Positions 21,536-33,153 of a stretch of DNA of 64,000 nt are shown here, piece after piece. Made by a program: the position numbers and the translations under genes. Numbering within the stretch: position 1 is the first letter of the stretch; each line of letters starts with the position of its first letter. Source of the stretch: Cycas panzhihuaensis (taxonomy: Eukaryota; Cycadophyta); contig CM041465.1 of assembly GCA_023213395.1 (NCBI GenBank), forward strand, positions 4,402,001 to 4,466,000, given 5' to 3'. The notes below the pieces were generated by a model. The model searched no databases, was not told where the DNA came from, and was given only the letters and a program-made list of their open reading frames with translations.

Positions 21536-23883
21536 TGAAACGCCTCCATGGCAATGATCCAACGCCTAGCGAGAAGGGCATCGAAACAATATGCGAAGCA
21601 GGCTGGCTAGCGAGGATCATACCTCAGACGCGGAGCGTCTTGGCACGGATCTGCAAGGTGCCCGGTTGCTTCAGTGTGTAGCTGCAAGACGAGGCCTTCC
21701 TACCCTTGGATGGCCGGAAGGGAAAAGAACCTCACACGTCGCGGCTTCTCAAGGCAATGAGAAGGCGACGAGGGGGGCGATCAACCAAACGTGTCACGGC
21801 GTAAGGGGTAAGTGTGGCTAAGGGGTATAGGTAAATGGGACCTACACTACTATGTCATGCAATGTAATAAAGAAGTACAAGAAAGCAAATGTAAAGTAAA
21901 CGATTTGTTTTTCTTTCTTTCCCTTATGTTCCTTTACGATCAAAGTAAATGCAACGCATAAAACACAAAGTAAACACGAAGACACGCGGAAATACACGGA
22001 CACGAGTCCGAAAGAAATACGGGTTTCCCTCCTCGGTCGCTCCTTCCCTCCGCTCCTCGTGACCGACCGCAACGGGTTGACCTCGCGCACCCCTCCCTCT
22101 CAAGCGATCCTACACACAACCAGAGAGAACACCCTCCTCTCGGGAGAGAGGCTACCAACACCGACGAGATATATGTATATGTATATCGAAAATGAAATCA
22201 ACTAGGCTAGCCAGACGTAGTTAAGCACCCACATATAATGGAAAGGAAACAAAGCTGAGCGACACATATGCGGGCCGTCATACACCATAAAATGCACTGA
22301 ATAGGATTGAGTGTAGCCTCGGGATGGCTAACTCACCCACGAGAGGTCTCCATAAGGTATAGGGAAACAATGCTAGCATGCAACAAGATGGGTCGTGTGA
22401 TAACAAATGGCCTACGCCAATGAGGAAACTCAAGCCAACCCTCCAAGGTTTCTCTAGCCCCGTCTCCTAAGAAAGCGCGGGTGATAAAGGGAGAGAGGAT
22501 AAGGAACGGAACCCTTGGGGAGAAGGACGGCAATGGGGGACGGAACCCCGCCTATCTCCCTCAAATCCTCGTAAAAGCCCTTTATCCCGGCTAGCTTAGA
22601 AAATGGCAAAAGAGGGAACTCGGTGGGAGAGGATGAGTTTTAGGAAATCACAAGAAAAATGCGCCTAACCTAGAGCGCTCTAGTAAGCCACAACTACTAA
22701 GGTTATATGCATCAAACTAAAAGAAACTCAAAGGAAGTGCATGCAAACAAGAGGAAAGAATTTGCAAGCAACTCAATGGAAAAAACAAGCAAAAAAGCAC
22801 TAATAGAGCCAATAAATACCTTGAATGGAGAAGAATGAGTGCATGTAGGCACTTAGCAACTTGGCGAGCTCAAGGCGGTGTCCAAGAAGTGGAGTTGAAT
22901 GTCCTTTGCATGAGAGTGGAAGAGTAGAGCCTTATGCAAGTTGGGAGCTTGAGAACGGGTCTTTGGAATGGATTTTGATGAAGAAAACCTCTTGAAGCCT
23001 TGGATCTTTGTGAGGAGAGATGGTGCTTGTAATGGAGCTCCGTAGGGCGTGATGGCCTGCAACTCCGGTAATAGCAGCCCTCTGTATCTCTGTCCAACTG
23101 CTGTAGGAGAAGCTTTCTTGTCACTCTTTCTTTTTGGTTTCTAATAGAGAGTTTTTTCTTGGGAGTCTTGAAAAGTGAGTTGAAGAATTCCTCAAAATGA
23201 GTGAAAAAAAGGCTTTTATGCCTTGGGCATAGCAAGTGAACGTTGGGGGCCCTCGCGCCCAAGCCGTTCGAGCCACGCCAGCTTCGCGAAAAACGCGCCA
23301 TCGTCGCGTGGTTTCTTTTTTCAAATTCGAACAGATCGTCTGCAAACTTCGCGATCAAAATCTGGTACCGCTTTAGTTTACCGCAGACCAAATTAAACTC
23401 AAAAAGAAGAAAATGCAACATGAAAGTCATAAAAATCGGTTTTAGGGTAAGAACAGGGGCTAAGCACGAAATACATCAACGGGGAAGGCTCGAGGCGGTG
23501 GCAAGTACTCAAAATGGTGCAAAGAGCCCTAACTAAGGGTTAAACCAAGCTTAGGAAGGGTTTGCAACATAAGTGGCACGTGGTAACACGAATAAACAAG
23601 CTGGCAAAAGCATCCCGAAAGACCATGGAGACATCGTGAGTGGCCGTACGCCATACGGGGTGTCGCATCCGCTTATGGATGCCCCCGCTGTGAGTCGTCA
23701 TAGGCTAAGAGGTGCCGTTAGGCACATGCATTATGAACAGGCAATCAAACAAATGCATGTAGGCACATGTCAATCAAACTATTCTGAATTCCCTTAGCAA
23801 CCATAAGTAAGAAAAGTAAGAACATATACCTGCACAAACCTGTGTCGATGCGTCCCGAGTCCATTCCCACTAGCTGGGAAACA
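21536..23883 (-). repeat. E 5' LTR
   Basis: A 2348-base LTR, TGAAACGCCTCC...GGGAAACA, flanked by TSD GGTTG on the right. Partner of 14138-16517. Confidence 0.9.
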
Positions 23884-23888
23884 GGTTG

Positions 23889-24779
23889 TTGTCCAACTTT
23901 ACTTAGAAACCTCATTCCTTAGGCAAGTTTGTTGCTATCTTTTTGAGGTGCAAACCTTTTCCTCTCAGCATAAACCTTCTTGTTCCTTTTTTCTATGGCA
24001 ATCACCTTCTTGCTAGCTTCACCGAGTGTTTTAACTTCAAATATTTGAAGTTCTTGCTGAATATGATGGTGCAGCCTTCCAATATACTTCAACATGATGT
24101 ATTTACCCAGTAAAGAGATGCCCAACACAACAGCTTGCTTTTGAAATTCTGTTGTGTAATCTTGGATATTTTGGCCTCTTTCCTATCGGTAATATTGCCA
24201 TTTAATCCTCTGTTGCTCTTCATACCCAATAGGATAGAATTACTTCTTTATGAGGATTTTAAATTATTTCCAAGTAATTTCATTTGTATTATGGGATTTA
24301 AGATATGCATTCCACCAAACTAATGCATGCTTAGATAATTTTAACCTAGCAAAAGTAATTTTCTACTAGTTTTTATACCTATAAATGGAGAAATATGTTT
24401 CTAGTTGGTCCAACCAGCCATCTAACTTTTCAGCATCTAAAGTTCCATCATAGATAGGTAGTTCAAGTTTTGCCTCTACCTTGAATAGATGTGTTATTAT
24501 CACCGGATTGTCATCTTCTTCCTCTTCTTGTTGGTCTTCTACCAACTCTTCATTTGTTTCCTCTTTCATCGGTTCATCGTCTTCCTTCTTTACGCTTTTC
24601 ACTGTTGAAGAAGAAGTTGCAACTTGTTGAGAGACTAGTTGCACCACAAGCTGGGTTAATCTATCAAGGTTTTGCTCCATCTTCACGAACCTTTCCTCTA
24701 TCTTTTGCTCTAGCTCAGCCATCTTCCTTCGCTGTCTATGTTCTTTCTCAAGTGGTTCGATTAAAGGTTCACCAGTCAA
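23889..24779 (-). pseudogene. D gag
   Basis: The start is a Met-led frame at 24779 with a coiled-coil-like opening (EKEHRQRRKMAELEQKIEER), a long acidic stretch, then the gag core FKVEAKLELPIYDGTLDAEK and LDQLETYFSIY. The core continues, with stops, through FARLKLSKHALVWWNAYL at about 24355-24300 and the 24128-23919 frame (LGISLLGKYIMLKYIGRLHHHIQQEL). E interrupts it; the zinc knuckle is on the other side at about 14020-14090. It builds the virus-like particle. Element I has a parallel gag at 56801-57790. Confidence 0.85.
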
Positions 24780-24890
24780 TAAATATTAAAATCTAGTTTT
24801 CATAAAAACTTTTCACAATGAAAGCAAGAGGGTTTTTCTTTTCTTTTCTCTTTAAAAATCCCCAAGTTCCCAAGGATTTCAAGAAAACTA

Positions 24891-24902
24891 GCTCTGATAC
24901 CA
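24891..24902 (-). other. D primer-binding site
   Basis: The plus strand GCTCTGATACCA is the exact complement of TGGTATCAGAGC, the initiator-Met primer site, six bases inside the 5' LTR end. Confidence 0.92.
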
Positions 24903-24908
24903 AAAATT

Positions 24909-26001
24909 TGATCCGAATTTGAATGGAAAAGTAAAGACTTAATCCAATCGAAATAAATCTAGAATAAATTTACAATAATATTACATTATTTTGAAGATAT
25001 TTAAAATTTCTCTTAGAGAATTCTTTATGTTTGTGCTCTTTTGAGTATACAAAGGACTTATATAGCAAGTTGGGAGAGAAGAAAAGAGTGCTAGGCATTT
25101 TTTGGCTGCTACACATTCTCTAGAACCACTATTACTGAAGTTTGTATGGAGTTTTGGTTGCCGATAACCAAAAGAATCATTTTCTTGGAAAAGAACTATG
25201 TCGACATCTCTTTCTTGGACTGCTACGGCTACTATTTTCCTCTCTCGGCTGCACTTCACTTTCTTGGGCTCCTTCACTATCTCCATGAACAGATTTGGGC
25301 ACTGTTATATCGCTCCTTATGTATTTCCATTTCATTTTCTCTCCTGTGTAGAATTTCCTATCTTTGGAGTCATTCTCTCTTTTCAGAAAGTAATTTTAGA
25401 CAACTTTCCTCGAATCTTGCTCCATGTACTACTTCTATGGCTGCTGGTGTCCTCACTTCTCCCTCTCTTCTGTCTTTTTTCCCCCGATATCACTGTTAAT
25501 AAACTCTATAATGTGTATTTTCTTCTGCAATGGGTTTTTTATTTTTCCGTTCTTCAACGGATTCCAAACGGCTAATGAAATCCTACTTAAATCCATGTAA
25601 TTAAGAGGTTTTCCTCTTTAATCATGTAGAGGATACGTGACAGAGGATTCTCCTAAAATTTCGTGCAAAACGGACTTCGTTTCCCCTGCCAAAAATGCTA
25701 CCATTTTTTAAATTTCTATTTTCTATTTTCTGCCATTCACGGAGTTGCACCTGCAGTCAGTAGGGTTGCACCTCAGTCAGCAAGGTTACACCTCAGTCAG
25801 TAGGGTTGCGCCTACAGTCCACAAGGTTGCATCTTAGTCAGCAGGGTTGTGCCTACAGTCCGCAAGGTTACGTCTCAGTCAGTAGGGTTACACCTGCAGT
25901 CTACAAGGTTACGTCTCAGTCAACAAGGTTATACTTGTAGACCAGTCGATCATTTAGTTGTAGTTGCAGTTGCACCTTTTAAAGATCTGAAAAACGGATT
26001 A
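24909..26001 (-). repeat. D 5' LTR
   Basis: A 1093-base LTR starting TGATCCGAATTTG, flanked by TSD GATCT on the right. It carries the shorter minisatellite at 25743-25932. In the partner LTR the TG end has decayed to TA. Confidence 0.9.
25743..25932. repeat. Minisatellite in D 5' LTR
   Basis: Same units of about 20 bases as at 10064-10330 but fewer copies (about 190 against 265 bases), explaining most of the LTR length difference. Confidence 0.8.
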
Positions 26002-26006
26002 GATCT

Positions 26007-26347
26007 ATAGCCTCTTTTATAAATCAAAATGGCTAAGGTGGCTCTTTGATGTAGCCTGATAGCTAAGCAACTTAAATATGCAACTTAATCTGGTAAGTCT
26101 CCATATATTTTTTGGTCATCCCTTATGCCCTTTTGGGTTTTCACAGGTTCTGATTTTCTAAAACAAGTACAATACTTATCCTTCCATGCCCACATGGAGT
26201 TTTCACAAAGAGGATAGAGCAGAGACTTACTCTTATTCTTTTGAGCCCACAAGGGATTTTCACGAATAGAATAGAGTATGATGATCATGTTGCCATCTTC
26301 TTTAATGAATTGAAGATGGAGGCCCTAAGGCAGAGCTACCTTTAGAA
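26007..26347 (-). other. B sequence after RNase H
   Basis: Follows RNase H on the minus strand. It contains a loose repeat of about 60 bases around phrases like GGGATTTTCAC at 26140-26275 (peptide echoes SIRENPLWAQK and CENSMWAWKDK). D is inserted at its far end. No separate gene. Confidence 0.5.
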
Positions 26348-26800
26348 CTATTTAAACTTCACCCTTTGTAGTGGTTTGGTGAAGATATCAGCCACTTGAT
26401 CTGTTGTGGGACAGTAATCCAATTGAATTATGCTGTCATGAACAAGTTCCCTAATCCTATGGACTTTCATACTTATGTGTTTGGTATGATCGTGAAATAT
26501 AAGATTTTTCGCCATGCAGATTGCTGATTTATTATCCACATGAAGACTCGTAGGACTTGTTTGGGTGATATTCAATGTTTCCAATAATTTTCTCAGTCAT
26601 ATCACCTCTTTACTGGTCTCAGAAGTAGCAATATATTCAGCTTCGACAATTGAATCTGCAACTATCTTCTACCATTTAGATCTCCATGATATTGGTGTTG
26701 TTCCAAGAAATGTTACATACCCAGACGTAGATCTCCCTATATCTTTATCTCCTGCAAAGTCTGAGTCTGTGTATGCAAAAAGTTTGAAGTCTAAATTAGG
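26348..26800 (-). pseudogene. B copia RNase H
   Basis: The frame at 26584-26348 has the copia RNase H end: LHVDNKSAICMAKNLIFHDH, TKHISMKVHRIRELV and QVADIFTKPL. The DNKSA acidic residue is kept. The upstream part (26800-26585) is broken by stops. It digests the RNA template during reverse transcription. Confidence 0.85.
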
Positions 26801-27860
26801 TTCATAAAATAGACCATATTTGTTGGTCATCTTAAGGTATCTCAACACTCACACTATTGCCTGCCAATGATTCTGCTTAGGATTTGTCATGTAACGAGCA
26901 AGAATGCCAACTGAGCGTATAATATCTAGCCTTGTGTTGGTAGTGTAGATGAGACTACCTATAAGTTTCCTATAGAGTGTTACGTTTACCTCCCTAGTGT
27001 TACCTTCAGCTGAGAGTTTAGTGTTAGGGTCCATAGGTAATATCACTGGTCGAGCATCTTCTAACTAAAACTTGGTTAGAAGATCGTTGATGTATTTTTC
27101 TTAAGAGAGGAAAATTTTTTCATTCTTTTATGTTACTTCAATTTCCAAGTAATATTTCATCAAACTAAGGTTAGACAATTCGAACATTTTGCTAAGGTCC
27201 TTTTTCAGCTGGCTTATTACCTATTACTAGCATGTCATCCATAAAGATTATGAGATAAGTGACTTTATCCTTATGGCACTTAACTAACAACGTTGCATCA
27301 CTATCTTGATAGTCACAAACCTCGTATCCAAGTTACCTCATCCTTTTAGACAACTTAGCAAACGAAGCACGAGAGGCTTGTTCAAGGCCATACAAGGACT
27401 TTTTGAGCCTACAAACCTTATGCTCTTAACCTTCGATCTCATATCCTTCTGGCTGAGCCATATAAATTTCTTCTTCAAGATCTCCATTGAGAAACACGGT
27501 CTTAATATCGAGTTGGTGGATTTTCCAACCTTGTTGAGCAATCAAGGCTACAAGAGTTCTAATTATAGGCCACTTGGTTGTAGGTACAAAGACTTTAGTG
27601 TAGTCGATACCTTCCCTTTATGTAAATCCTTTAGCTACCAACCTCGTCTTGTGTTTTTCAAGGGTGTCATCTAATCTATATTTATTTTTGAACACCCATT
27701 TATTTTGAACTACCTTTCTGCCAAGTGATAGATCAACGAGCTCCTATGTACCATTCTTGATAAGAGATTGGTACTCTTCGTTCATGGCATTTCTCCAAGC
27801 TGTATGCTTTACAACTTCTTAGTACGTTAAGGGCTCTTCATTAAGAGTAAGGTGCAATTC
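26801..27860 (-). pseudogene. B copia reverse transcriptase
   Basis: Standard copia RT blocks read across frameshifts on the minus strand. The entry block is at about 27800-27700 (WRNAMNEEYQSLIKNGT, NKWVFKNKY), then RLVAKGF, DYTKVF, GWKIHQLDIKTVFLNGDLEE at 27520-27460, YMAQPEGYE, CRLKKSLYGLEQA at about 27415-27380, and the active site IIFMDDMLVIG at about 27255-27225, where FMDD stands in for YVDD. The 27046-26849 frame continues with LSAEGNTREVNVTLYRKLIG. Several stops make it non-functional. Confidence 0.85.
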
Positions 27861-28378
27861 TACTAGTTCAAGCTCAATATATAATGATTCCTACATCCTT
27901 GCTCTATGGGCATTTCGAGCCAGTTTTGCCCACCTCATCTAGTCGTATGTTCTTATTGAGCTGGCAGGTTTCTCAAAATCCTCGAGTTAGGAATGATGTC
28001 CTCATTTCCCCAACTTCTTAGTTCTCATCATGTTCATTAAAATGATTATTTTGTGAGGAGGATGTTGATGTGCCTGAGGAAGATGGTCCTTCTACCACTA
28101 TTTTGCCTTTGTCAACTGAAGGTGGAAAGGATGGTTCTTCTATAATGGCTTTGCCTTCATCAACTCTGCTATCTTCAAAAGATGGTGTTGGATGTGTACT
28201 CATCAGTTCAAAGTCACAACTTGTATCCTCCAAGGCTCTATTGTTAGCTTCCAATATTTGGAGTAATTTATGTCTGTCCCCCCTCCCCCCCCCCTAAATT
28301 TTAGAATCTGAACATCATACTTGATAACATTATAGCGGCGTGAGGGTACTATGGAGTCTAATTTAAGTAACTGGTCCT
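27861..28378 (-). pseudogene. B integrase-RT linker
   Basis: An acidic, Ser/Pro-rich linker on the minus strand (28254-28018: FEDSRVDEGKAIIEEPSFPP and a repeated DKGKIVVEGPSSSG-like phrase), typical between copia integrase and RT. A near-pure C run at about 28277-28296 (G run on the coding strand) probably marks a frameshift. Confidence 0.6.
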
Positions 28379-29130
28379 CTATCTCTGCAAAAATGACATC
28401 TCTGATAACGATGATTTTTCATTGAGAAGGTATGAAGACCTTATACCCTTTCTTATCCATAGGGTATCTAATAAATATGCCTTTAAGTGCCCTTGGCTAG
28501 AGTTTATTTCGATTTGCATCCAGAATGTGGGTATAGCATGTAGAGCCAAACATTTTAAAGTAGTGAACAATGGAGGCTTGTCTTGACCACTTTTCATTAG
28601 GTGATTGTACTTCCTTTGATGGGATAACAACATTGATACAATAAACAACTATCCAGATTGCTTCAACCCATAGATAGGTAGGTACATTTTTATATATTAG
28701 CATAGCACGAGCCATGTTCATGATTGTCCTGTTCATGCATTTGGCAACTCCATTTTGCTATGGGGTAGCTGCTACTGTTGTTTGATGCTTGATCCCATTG
28801 TCTCGAAGGTTGCTTTCAAACTCATGAGGTATATTCGTCACTATTATCAGTTCAAAGACATTTAAGTTGATAATTTGACTCTTTTTCAGTGAGAGATTTG
28901 AATTCCTTGAATATACGGAATGCTTCATCTTTCTTGCGTAGAAAAGCTACCCATATGTTTCTAGTGAAATCATCAATGAAAGAGATGTAATATAGCTTGC
29001 CCTTCAGTGAAGGAATGGGCATTGGCCCACACAACTCAGAGTGTACCAATTGTAATAGATGGCTTGATTTCTGCTAACTTTTGGGAAAGGGTTGTCAATG
29101 AGATTTGGAAATGGTACAAGCTTCACATTT
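28379..29130 (-). pseudogene. B copia integrase
   Basis: The core starts at 29049-28852: VHSELCGPMPIPSLKGKLYY then FIDDFTRNIWVAFLRKKDEA, including the second aspartate region. The 28736-28497 frame covers MNRTIMNMARAMLIYKNVPT and WVEAIWIVVYCINVVIPSK, the region after the catalytic Glu. Zinc-binding residues precede at about 29130-29070 (CEACTISKSH). It would insert the cDNA. Stops separate the pieces. Confidence 0.83.
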
Positions 29131-29755
29131 AAAGGGCTTAGAGAAAAACTTTGGAAGGTTTGGAAGAGTGTTAGAAAGATCTCTAAGTCTATCAATGTGA
29201 ACATAGCCCATGAGAGCATGCTAAAGAGCTTCTAGTGACAACGTTGGATGGGTCAAGATAGAATTAAATGCAAATTATTCATCGGCATAAGGGCTTTGGG
29301 CACAATGTGCTTCTGAAGATGGAGAGCCATTCAGTTGAAAGAATTTGCTAGAGAGATGTCCAGTCAAAACCACCTAATTAGTTGGAGGGTGAATGACCTT
29401 GAGAGTCTGGTCATTTATGGTTACACTCAGATCAACTCCACGAGAAACAAGTGTGGATAAAGAGAGTAGGTTTTATTTGAGATTGAGTATGTATAAGACA
29501 TCAAACGATGTAAAATCTTCTAAGCCTAGGAGTTTTAGGTAAATGTTACCAATTCCTTCAATAGGTTATTGTGATTTATCAGCCATGTGAACAACTCCAT
29601 AAACATTTAAGTCAAATGTTTGATATAGACTATGATTGTATGTCATATGTTGAGTTTCTCATGTCTCCATGATCCATTGTCCATCGATTAAAGCCATATT
29701 ATTGGCAATTCCAATAGGGCTTAGCATTGGTGAAGGGAATTCACAAGTGATATAT
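29131..29755 (-). pseudogene. B copia protease and pre-integrase region
   Basis: The protease begins at about 29685-29645 with GQWIMET.ETQHMTYN, where ET replaces the catalytic D-S, so it is inactive. The typical copia order follows: GIGNIYLKLLGLEDF, DVLYILNLK.NLLSLSTLV, then the GAG-pre-integrase region. Several stops. Confidence 0.7.
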
Positions 29756-29760
29756 CCACA

Positions 29761-30880
29761 TCAAGCTTCAAAGTATCTCTTTGGTTTGTCAATGACATTT
29801 GATGTTGAAGATCCCTCAATTCTTTGAATGTATACTTGTACAAAACCTACACTACTAAAGGATTCTTCACAAGTTTCTTCAACATTGTGAGCTCCATGTT
29901 TTGATTGGAACTTGGCTAACTTATAAGTGGCAGATCTACAATCTTTTGCTAAGTGTCCTTTACAGTTACACTGACCACACATAATAGTTTGATTATTAGT
30001 CCCTGAAGAAGTACTGGTTTGGCCTGACTATCTTACTATTTATTGAAGTGGCCCTTGGCCTTGAAACTATTGAGGTTATGATTGAGGGTTTGATTGACCT
30101 TGTAGACGATTTCCCATATTTCTTCCTCTTCCTCTTACTTGATTATTTCCTCTACCACTAGAGGGACCTTGATTTTTTGTATAGCAAACTTCTTCTTCTA
30201 CCTCAAAGGTTACATCTGGAAGAGAGTCAGAGGCTACAAAATTTATATCAAAGGTCATGTCAAATTCTATAAACTTCTCAGCAAGTGCTTCGAAGTTGAG
30301 TGTCTTCAATGTTCCACTAGATTGAAGACTTCCAAGCAAGGTTTTATAATTGGGAACATCTAAACATGACTGGATCAAAAATGTCCAAGTGATGCATTAG
30401 GTCTTAAAGTCATTGTCAATTGCTTATTTGATTGGTTGAAAAAGAATTATTGTCTCATGAGCCCGTCCCTTCTGCATTTTTAATTTGTTCATTTTCAAAA
30501 CAAGATGAACAAATTCTAAATCTGACTTTATATCAAAGTTCTTTCTAAGAACTTCTAGGACCTTCCAGGTTATATCATATTCCTCTTCGTTTATCAAGTT
30601 GTGCAAGGAGTGGTCAATGACCAATAAAATTCCTGCATGAATCTTTTCATCATCTATCTCCCATTGTAGTTTAGTTGCAAAGATCCAGAGGAGTTATTGG
30701 GCATCCAATCGGAAGCAGCTATTGTAGCCGTTGCTGGTATGTTGGGTGTAGGCTGCAAGTGGGCTCTCTAAAGGCCTTCATACTTTGCAGCATTTTTAAT
30801 TTGAGTGTACCATATATCCTAATTTTCTTTGCCTTTCAATATGCAATTAACATTTTGCTTGAATTAAGATGACATGGTGA
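29761..30880 (-). pseudogene. B copia gag
   Basis: The start is at about 30877 (MSS, then ILKGKENYDIWY.QIKNAAK at 30830-30770). The core covers 30624-30424 (LHNLINEEEYDITWKVLEVL) and 30378-30076 (SCLDVPNYKTLLGSLQ, KFIEFDMTF). The zinc knuckle is at 29980-29940: CGQCNCKGHLAKDC, a perfect CX2CX4HX4C. Frame breaks separate the pieces. It would form particles and bind element RNA. Confidence 0.85.
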
Positions 30881-32815
30881 TGATGAAGAAGTAGAAGAGA
30901 TGATAGAAGTATATATCACTAACACGTGTAGCTAGTACACTTGGGGTAGTAGGGATGTAGGAATGATTGTTATGATGAAAAATAAGTAATGATTAAGTAT
31001 TTTTCAACAATTATAAAAATGAATATAAGTAATGATGCAAGAATGAGGCCTAATGTAGAGTTGGCAAAGAGTGGTGATATGTCATGCCACTAAGCTCTCA
31101 CTTATGTCCAAATATAGGTGAGGTTTCGATGCCTAAGGCTTCTAACATACAATTAAGGCCTTTACCTGTGATACCCGCACATGCGCTTGGTGATGAAATC
31201 CAAGTCATAGTGGAGCCCAGGTACTCCCAGTCCTCATCCAGTTCACCAATGAGTAGCTATATACCTCCTCCGAAGAGTCAAACAGTACTGTGTATCCCAC
31301 GGCTATGACAGATATTAGACTAGGTTAATTTTAATCTTGCATTAAGGTTTTCAGTTTTCCCAGGTGGTTATCAGGATTATCCCTGATTGGAGGCTGTAGG
31401 TATGGCTAACCTATCCCTCCACCACTATTCTGGTTAAGACCAGACCTAGTATGAAACTCACACCTCCCTTAGGGCCTCGACTTCGGCCAACCTTGGTCTA
31501 TTTCAACCAAGGCGAGTATGCACACAAGTTAAGAACTGGCAGTATAGATCGTACGAATGAGATTCCTTTTAGGAATAGTATAAGATGTTTCTGTATAACT
31601 GAAAACTAAAATACAAACTTGCCAAATATATTTGTTTACTTTTCATACTTGCTTTGTTGTTGTTGTTGTTGTTGTTGTTTTTGTGATGCTTTATGCTATG
31701 TGGGCAAATAGAAAAAGCATGCCAGATTTAGCAGGGGAACCAGATGTTCCTTCTGATCCAAGGTTTCCCTTGCTTTAGTGCAATGTTTCCAAATATGATT
31801 TTAAAAGTTTTGATATAAAATCCACAATGGGCTAAAAAGATGATCAACTTGCCACTAAAATAATGAATTTTCTAAATCTATATGCATGTTATTTTCCCCT
31901 ATTTTGTGATTTTTTCACAAAATTTACAAATAATGATAAATGAGTAAATTTTTAAAAAATACAAATATGAAGGCCTAAATGATAAAATATAAATTTATGA
32001 CAGAAGGAAAAAGTGTTCATAATGTCATTTTTGATAGATTTGTGAATTCATATTTTAGAAAAGGCAAAAAAAAAATTCTACTCGAAAAAGCACCAAAGTA
32101 AAATTATGCCAGATCAACTATCTCAGAATCTGGACTTCAATATATTAAAATTTATATTTTGACATGTACATTAACTTTCCCTTCTGTATCAACTATAAAA
32201 TATGCCAAAAACTGTACCTAAAATGCCCTTGCAAAGTCTTTTATGAGGTTGACTAGGCAAAATCAACAACTGTGAGAAAACTGCATAGATCTCACTAACC
32301 AGTGGATGAAATTTGATGAGATTTATCTTAAACTGATCTTAAGATATAAATCTACTAGATCCCTTAATAAAAATTTTAGATTTTTAGCTTATAATTAAAG
32401 GATTTCATTGGGAAAAGTTCTTTAAATCACTTATCCATAAAATTTACCCTTTTGTCATAACTAAAACTCATAATTGCAAGCTAAATCTAAAGTTTCTCTA
32501 GAAGAAAAAAATGATCCTCTATTCAAGGTGAACTTTCATGCCAAATTTCATCAAATTATGAGATGGTTAATTTTTTATGAAATTTTGGGCCTTTAATGCT
32601 TCTCGGACTATTCCGGTAGCTAAATGGATTCAAAAACCTATATTCTTCACCTCTAAATTTCTGCACACATGGAAAAAGTAGCAACATGCAAAATACTATA
32701 ATTTTAAACTCTCAAAATATTAAAAAATAATAATGAATGCATTCTCAATACTTCACATTGAAGGTGAAGGAGAGGCAAAATAACTCCATGCAAGTGGAAT
32801 GGAATGAATAGATCC
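30881..32815 (-). other. B 5' leader
   Basis: About 1.9 kb between primer site and gag, unusually long for a copia. No coding domain is visible on either strand; the 74-codon plus frame at 31084-31308 shows none. A GTT microsatellite lies at 31653-31680. It could hide an older insertion, but I found no LTR ends. Confidence 0.45.
31653..31680. repeat. GTT trinucleotide microsatellite
   Basis: About nine GTT units within B's leader. Confidence 0.9.
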
Positions 32816-32819
32816 CCTT

Positions 32820-32836
32820 CTATCTTTGATACCGCA
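32820..32836 (-). other. B primer-binding site
   Basis: The minus strand after the LTR reads TGCGGTATCAAAGATAG; GGTATCAAAG matches the initiator-Met site with one G-to-A change. Confidence 0.75.
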
Positions 32837-33148
32837 TGAAGGAAGGATGGATCTAGGAGATAAATCACTCACATGCACACAATGAAAATGGAGAATGGAA
32901 AAGAAGATGAAACAAGATATGAGAACAAGTTTGGAGATGAGAATGAATAATGACTCCCTCCTTGAGATTTCTCTTTTTATTATTGAGGGTGAGCATTAGG
33001 GTTAGGATTTTTCCACCTAATGATATGAACCCAAAATTACATCTAAATGCACATAAAGTACATTTCATTAAGAGACTAATGCTAATAATATATCCTAAGG
33101 TCACATAATTAATCTACACAAATGACCTTGATACATTAACCTCTTTCA
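32837..33148 (-). repeat. B 5' LTR
   Basis: 312 bases, TGAAGGAAGGATGGATC...CTCTTTCA, followed by TSD GATTC at 33149-33153. Confidence 0.92.
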
Positions 33149-33153
33149 GATTC

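Larger units (their letters stand above)
14138..23883 (-). mobile_element. E: GC-rich gag-protease LTR element, innermost of the nest
   Basis: LTRs at 14138-16517 (2380 bases) and 21536-23883 (2348 bases) start TGAAACGC and end GAAACA. The TSD GGTTG is perfect (14133-14137 and 23884-23888). The internal 5.0 kb holds, on the minus strand, gag and a retropepsin-like protease but no RT, RNase H or integrase, so E is non-autonomous (comparable to large gag-only plant elements). It is much richer in G+C and CpG than everything around it. The gag and protease style resembles Tat/Ogre-type gypsy elements. Being innermost, it must be the latest insertion. Confidence 0.9.
9224..26001 (-). mobile_element. 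D: Ty3/gypsy element inserted in the 3' tail of B
   Basis: LTRs at 9224-10410 (1187 bases) and 24909-26001 (1093 bases) have mirrored ends near TGATCCG and CGGATTA, with a perfect TSD GATCT (9219-9223 and 26002-26006). A perfect initiator-Met primer site (24891-24902) and a purine tract (10411-10427) give minus orientation. E is inserted in gag near the zinc knuckle; without it D is about 7.0 kb. Coding order on the minus strand is gag, zinc knuckle, protease, RT, RNase H, integrase, then a GPY/F and chromodomain-like tail, the gypsy order. All frames carry stops. Element I in this window is a relative with different LTRs. Confidence 0.93.
8764..33148 (-). mobile_element. B: Ty1/copia element, inserted in A2
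   Basis: Two 312-base LTRs (8764-9075 and 32837-33148) begin TGAAGGAAGGATG and end CCTCTTTCA; the TSD GATTC is perfect (8759-8763 and 33149-33153). A polypurine tract follows the left LTR and a primer site precedes the right LTR, so it is minus. D sits inside; without it B is about 7.6 kb. Coding order on the minus strand is gag, protease, integrase, RT, RNase H, the copia order. By eye the LTRs differ at 15 of 312 positions, all transitions. A leader of about 1.9 kb separates primer site and gag. Confidence 0.93.

Noticed and set aside
28277-28296. C-rich homopolymer-like run
   Set aside because: Considered as a G-quadruplex or regulatory tract. It is within the B integrase-RT linker and more likely a slippage or base-calling site.
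31084-31308. 74-codon plus-strand frame in the B leader, proline- and serine-rich
   Set aside because: Opposite strand to B, no known motif, no promoter or splice context. It is kept only as part of the leader.
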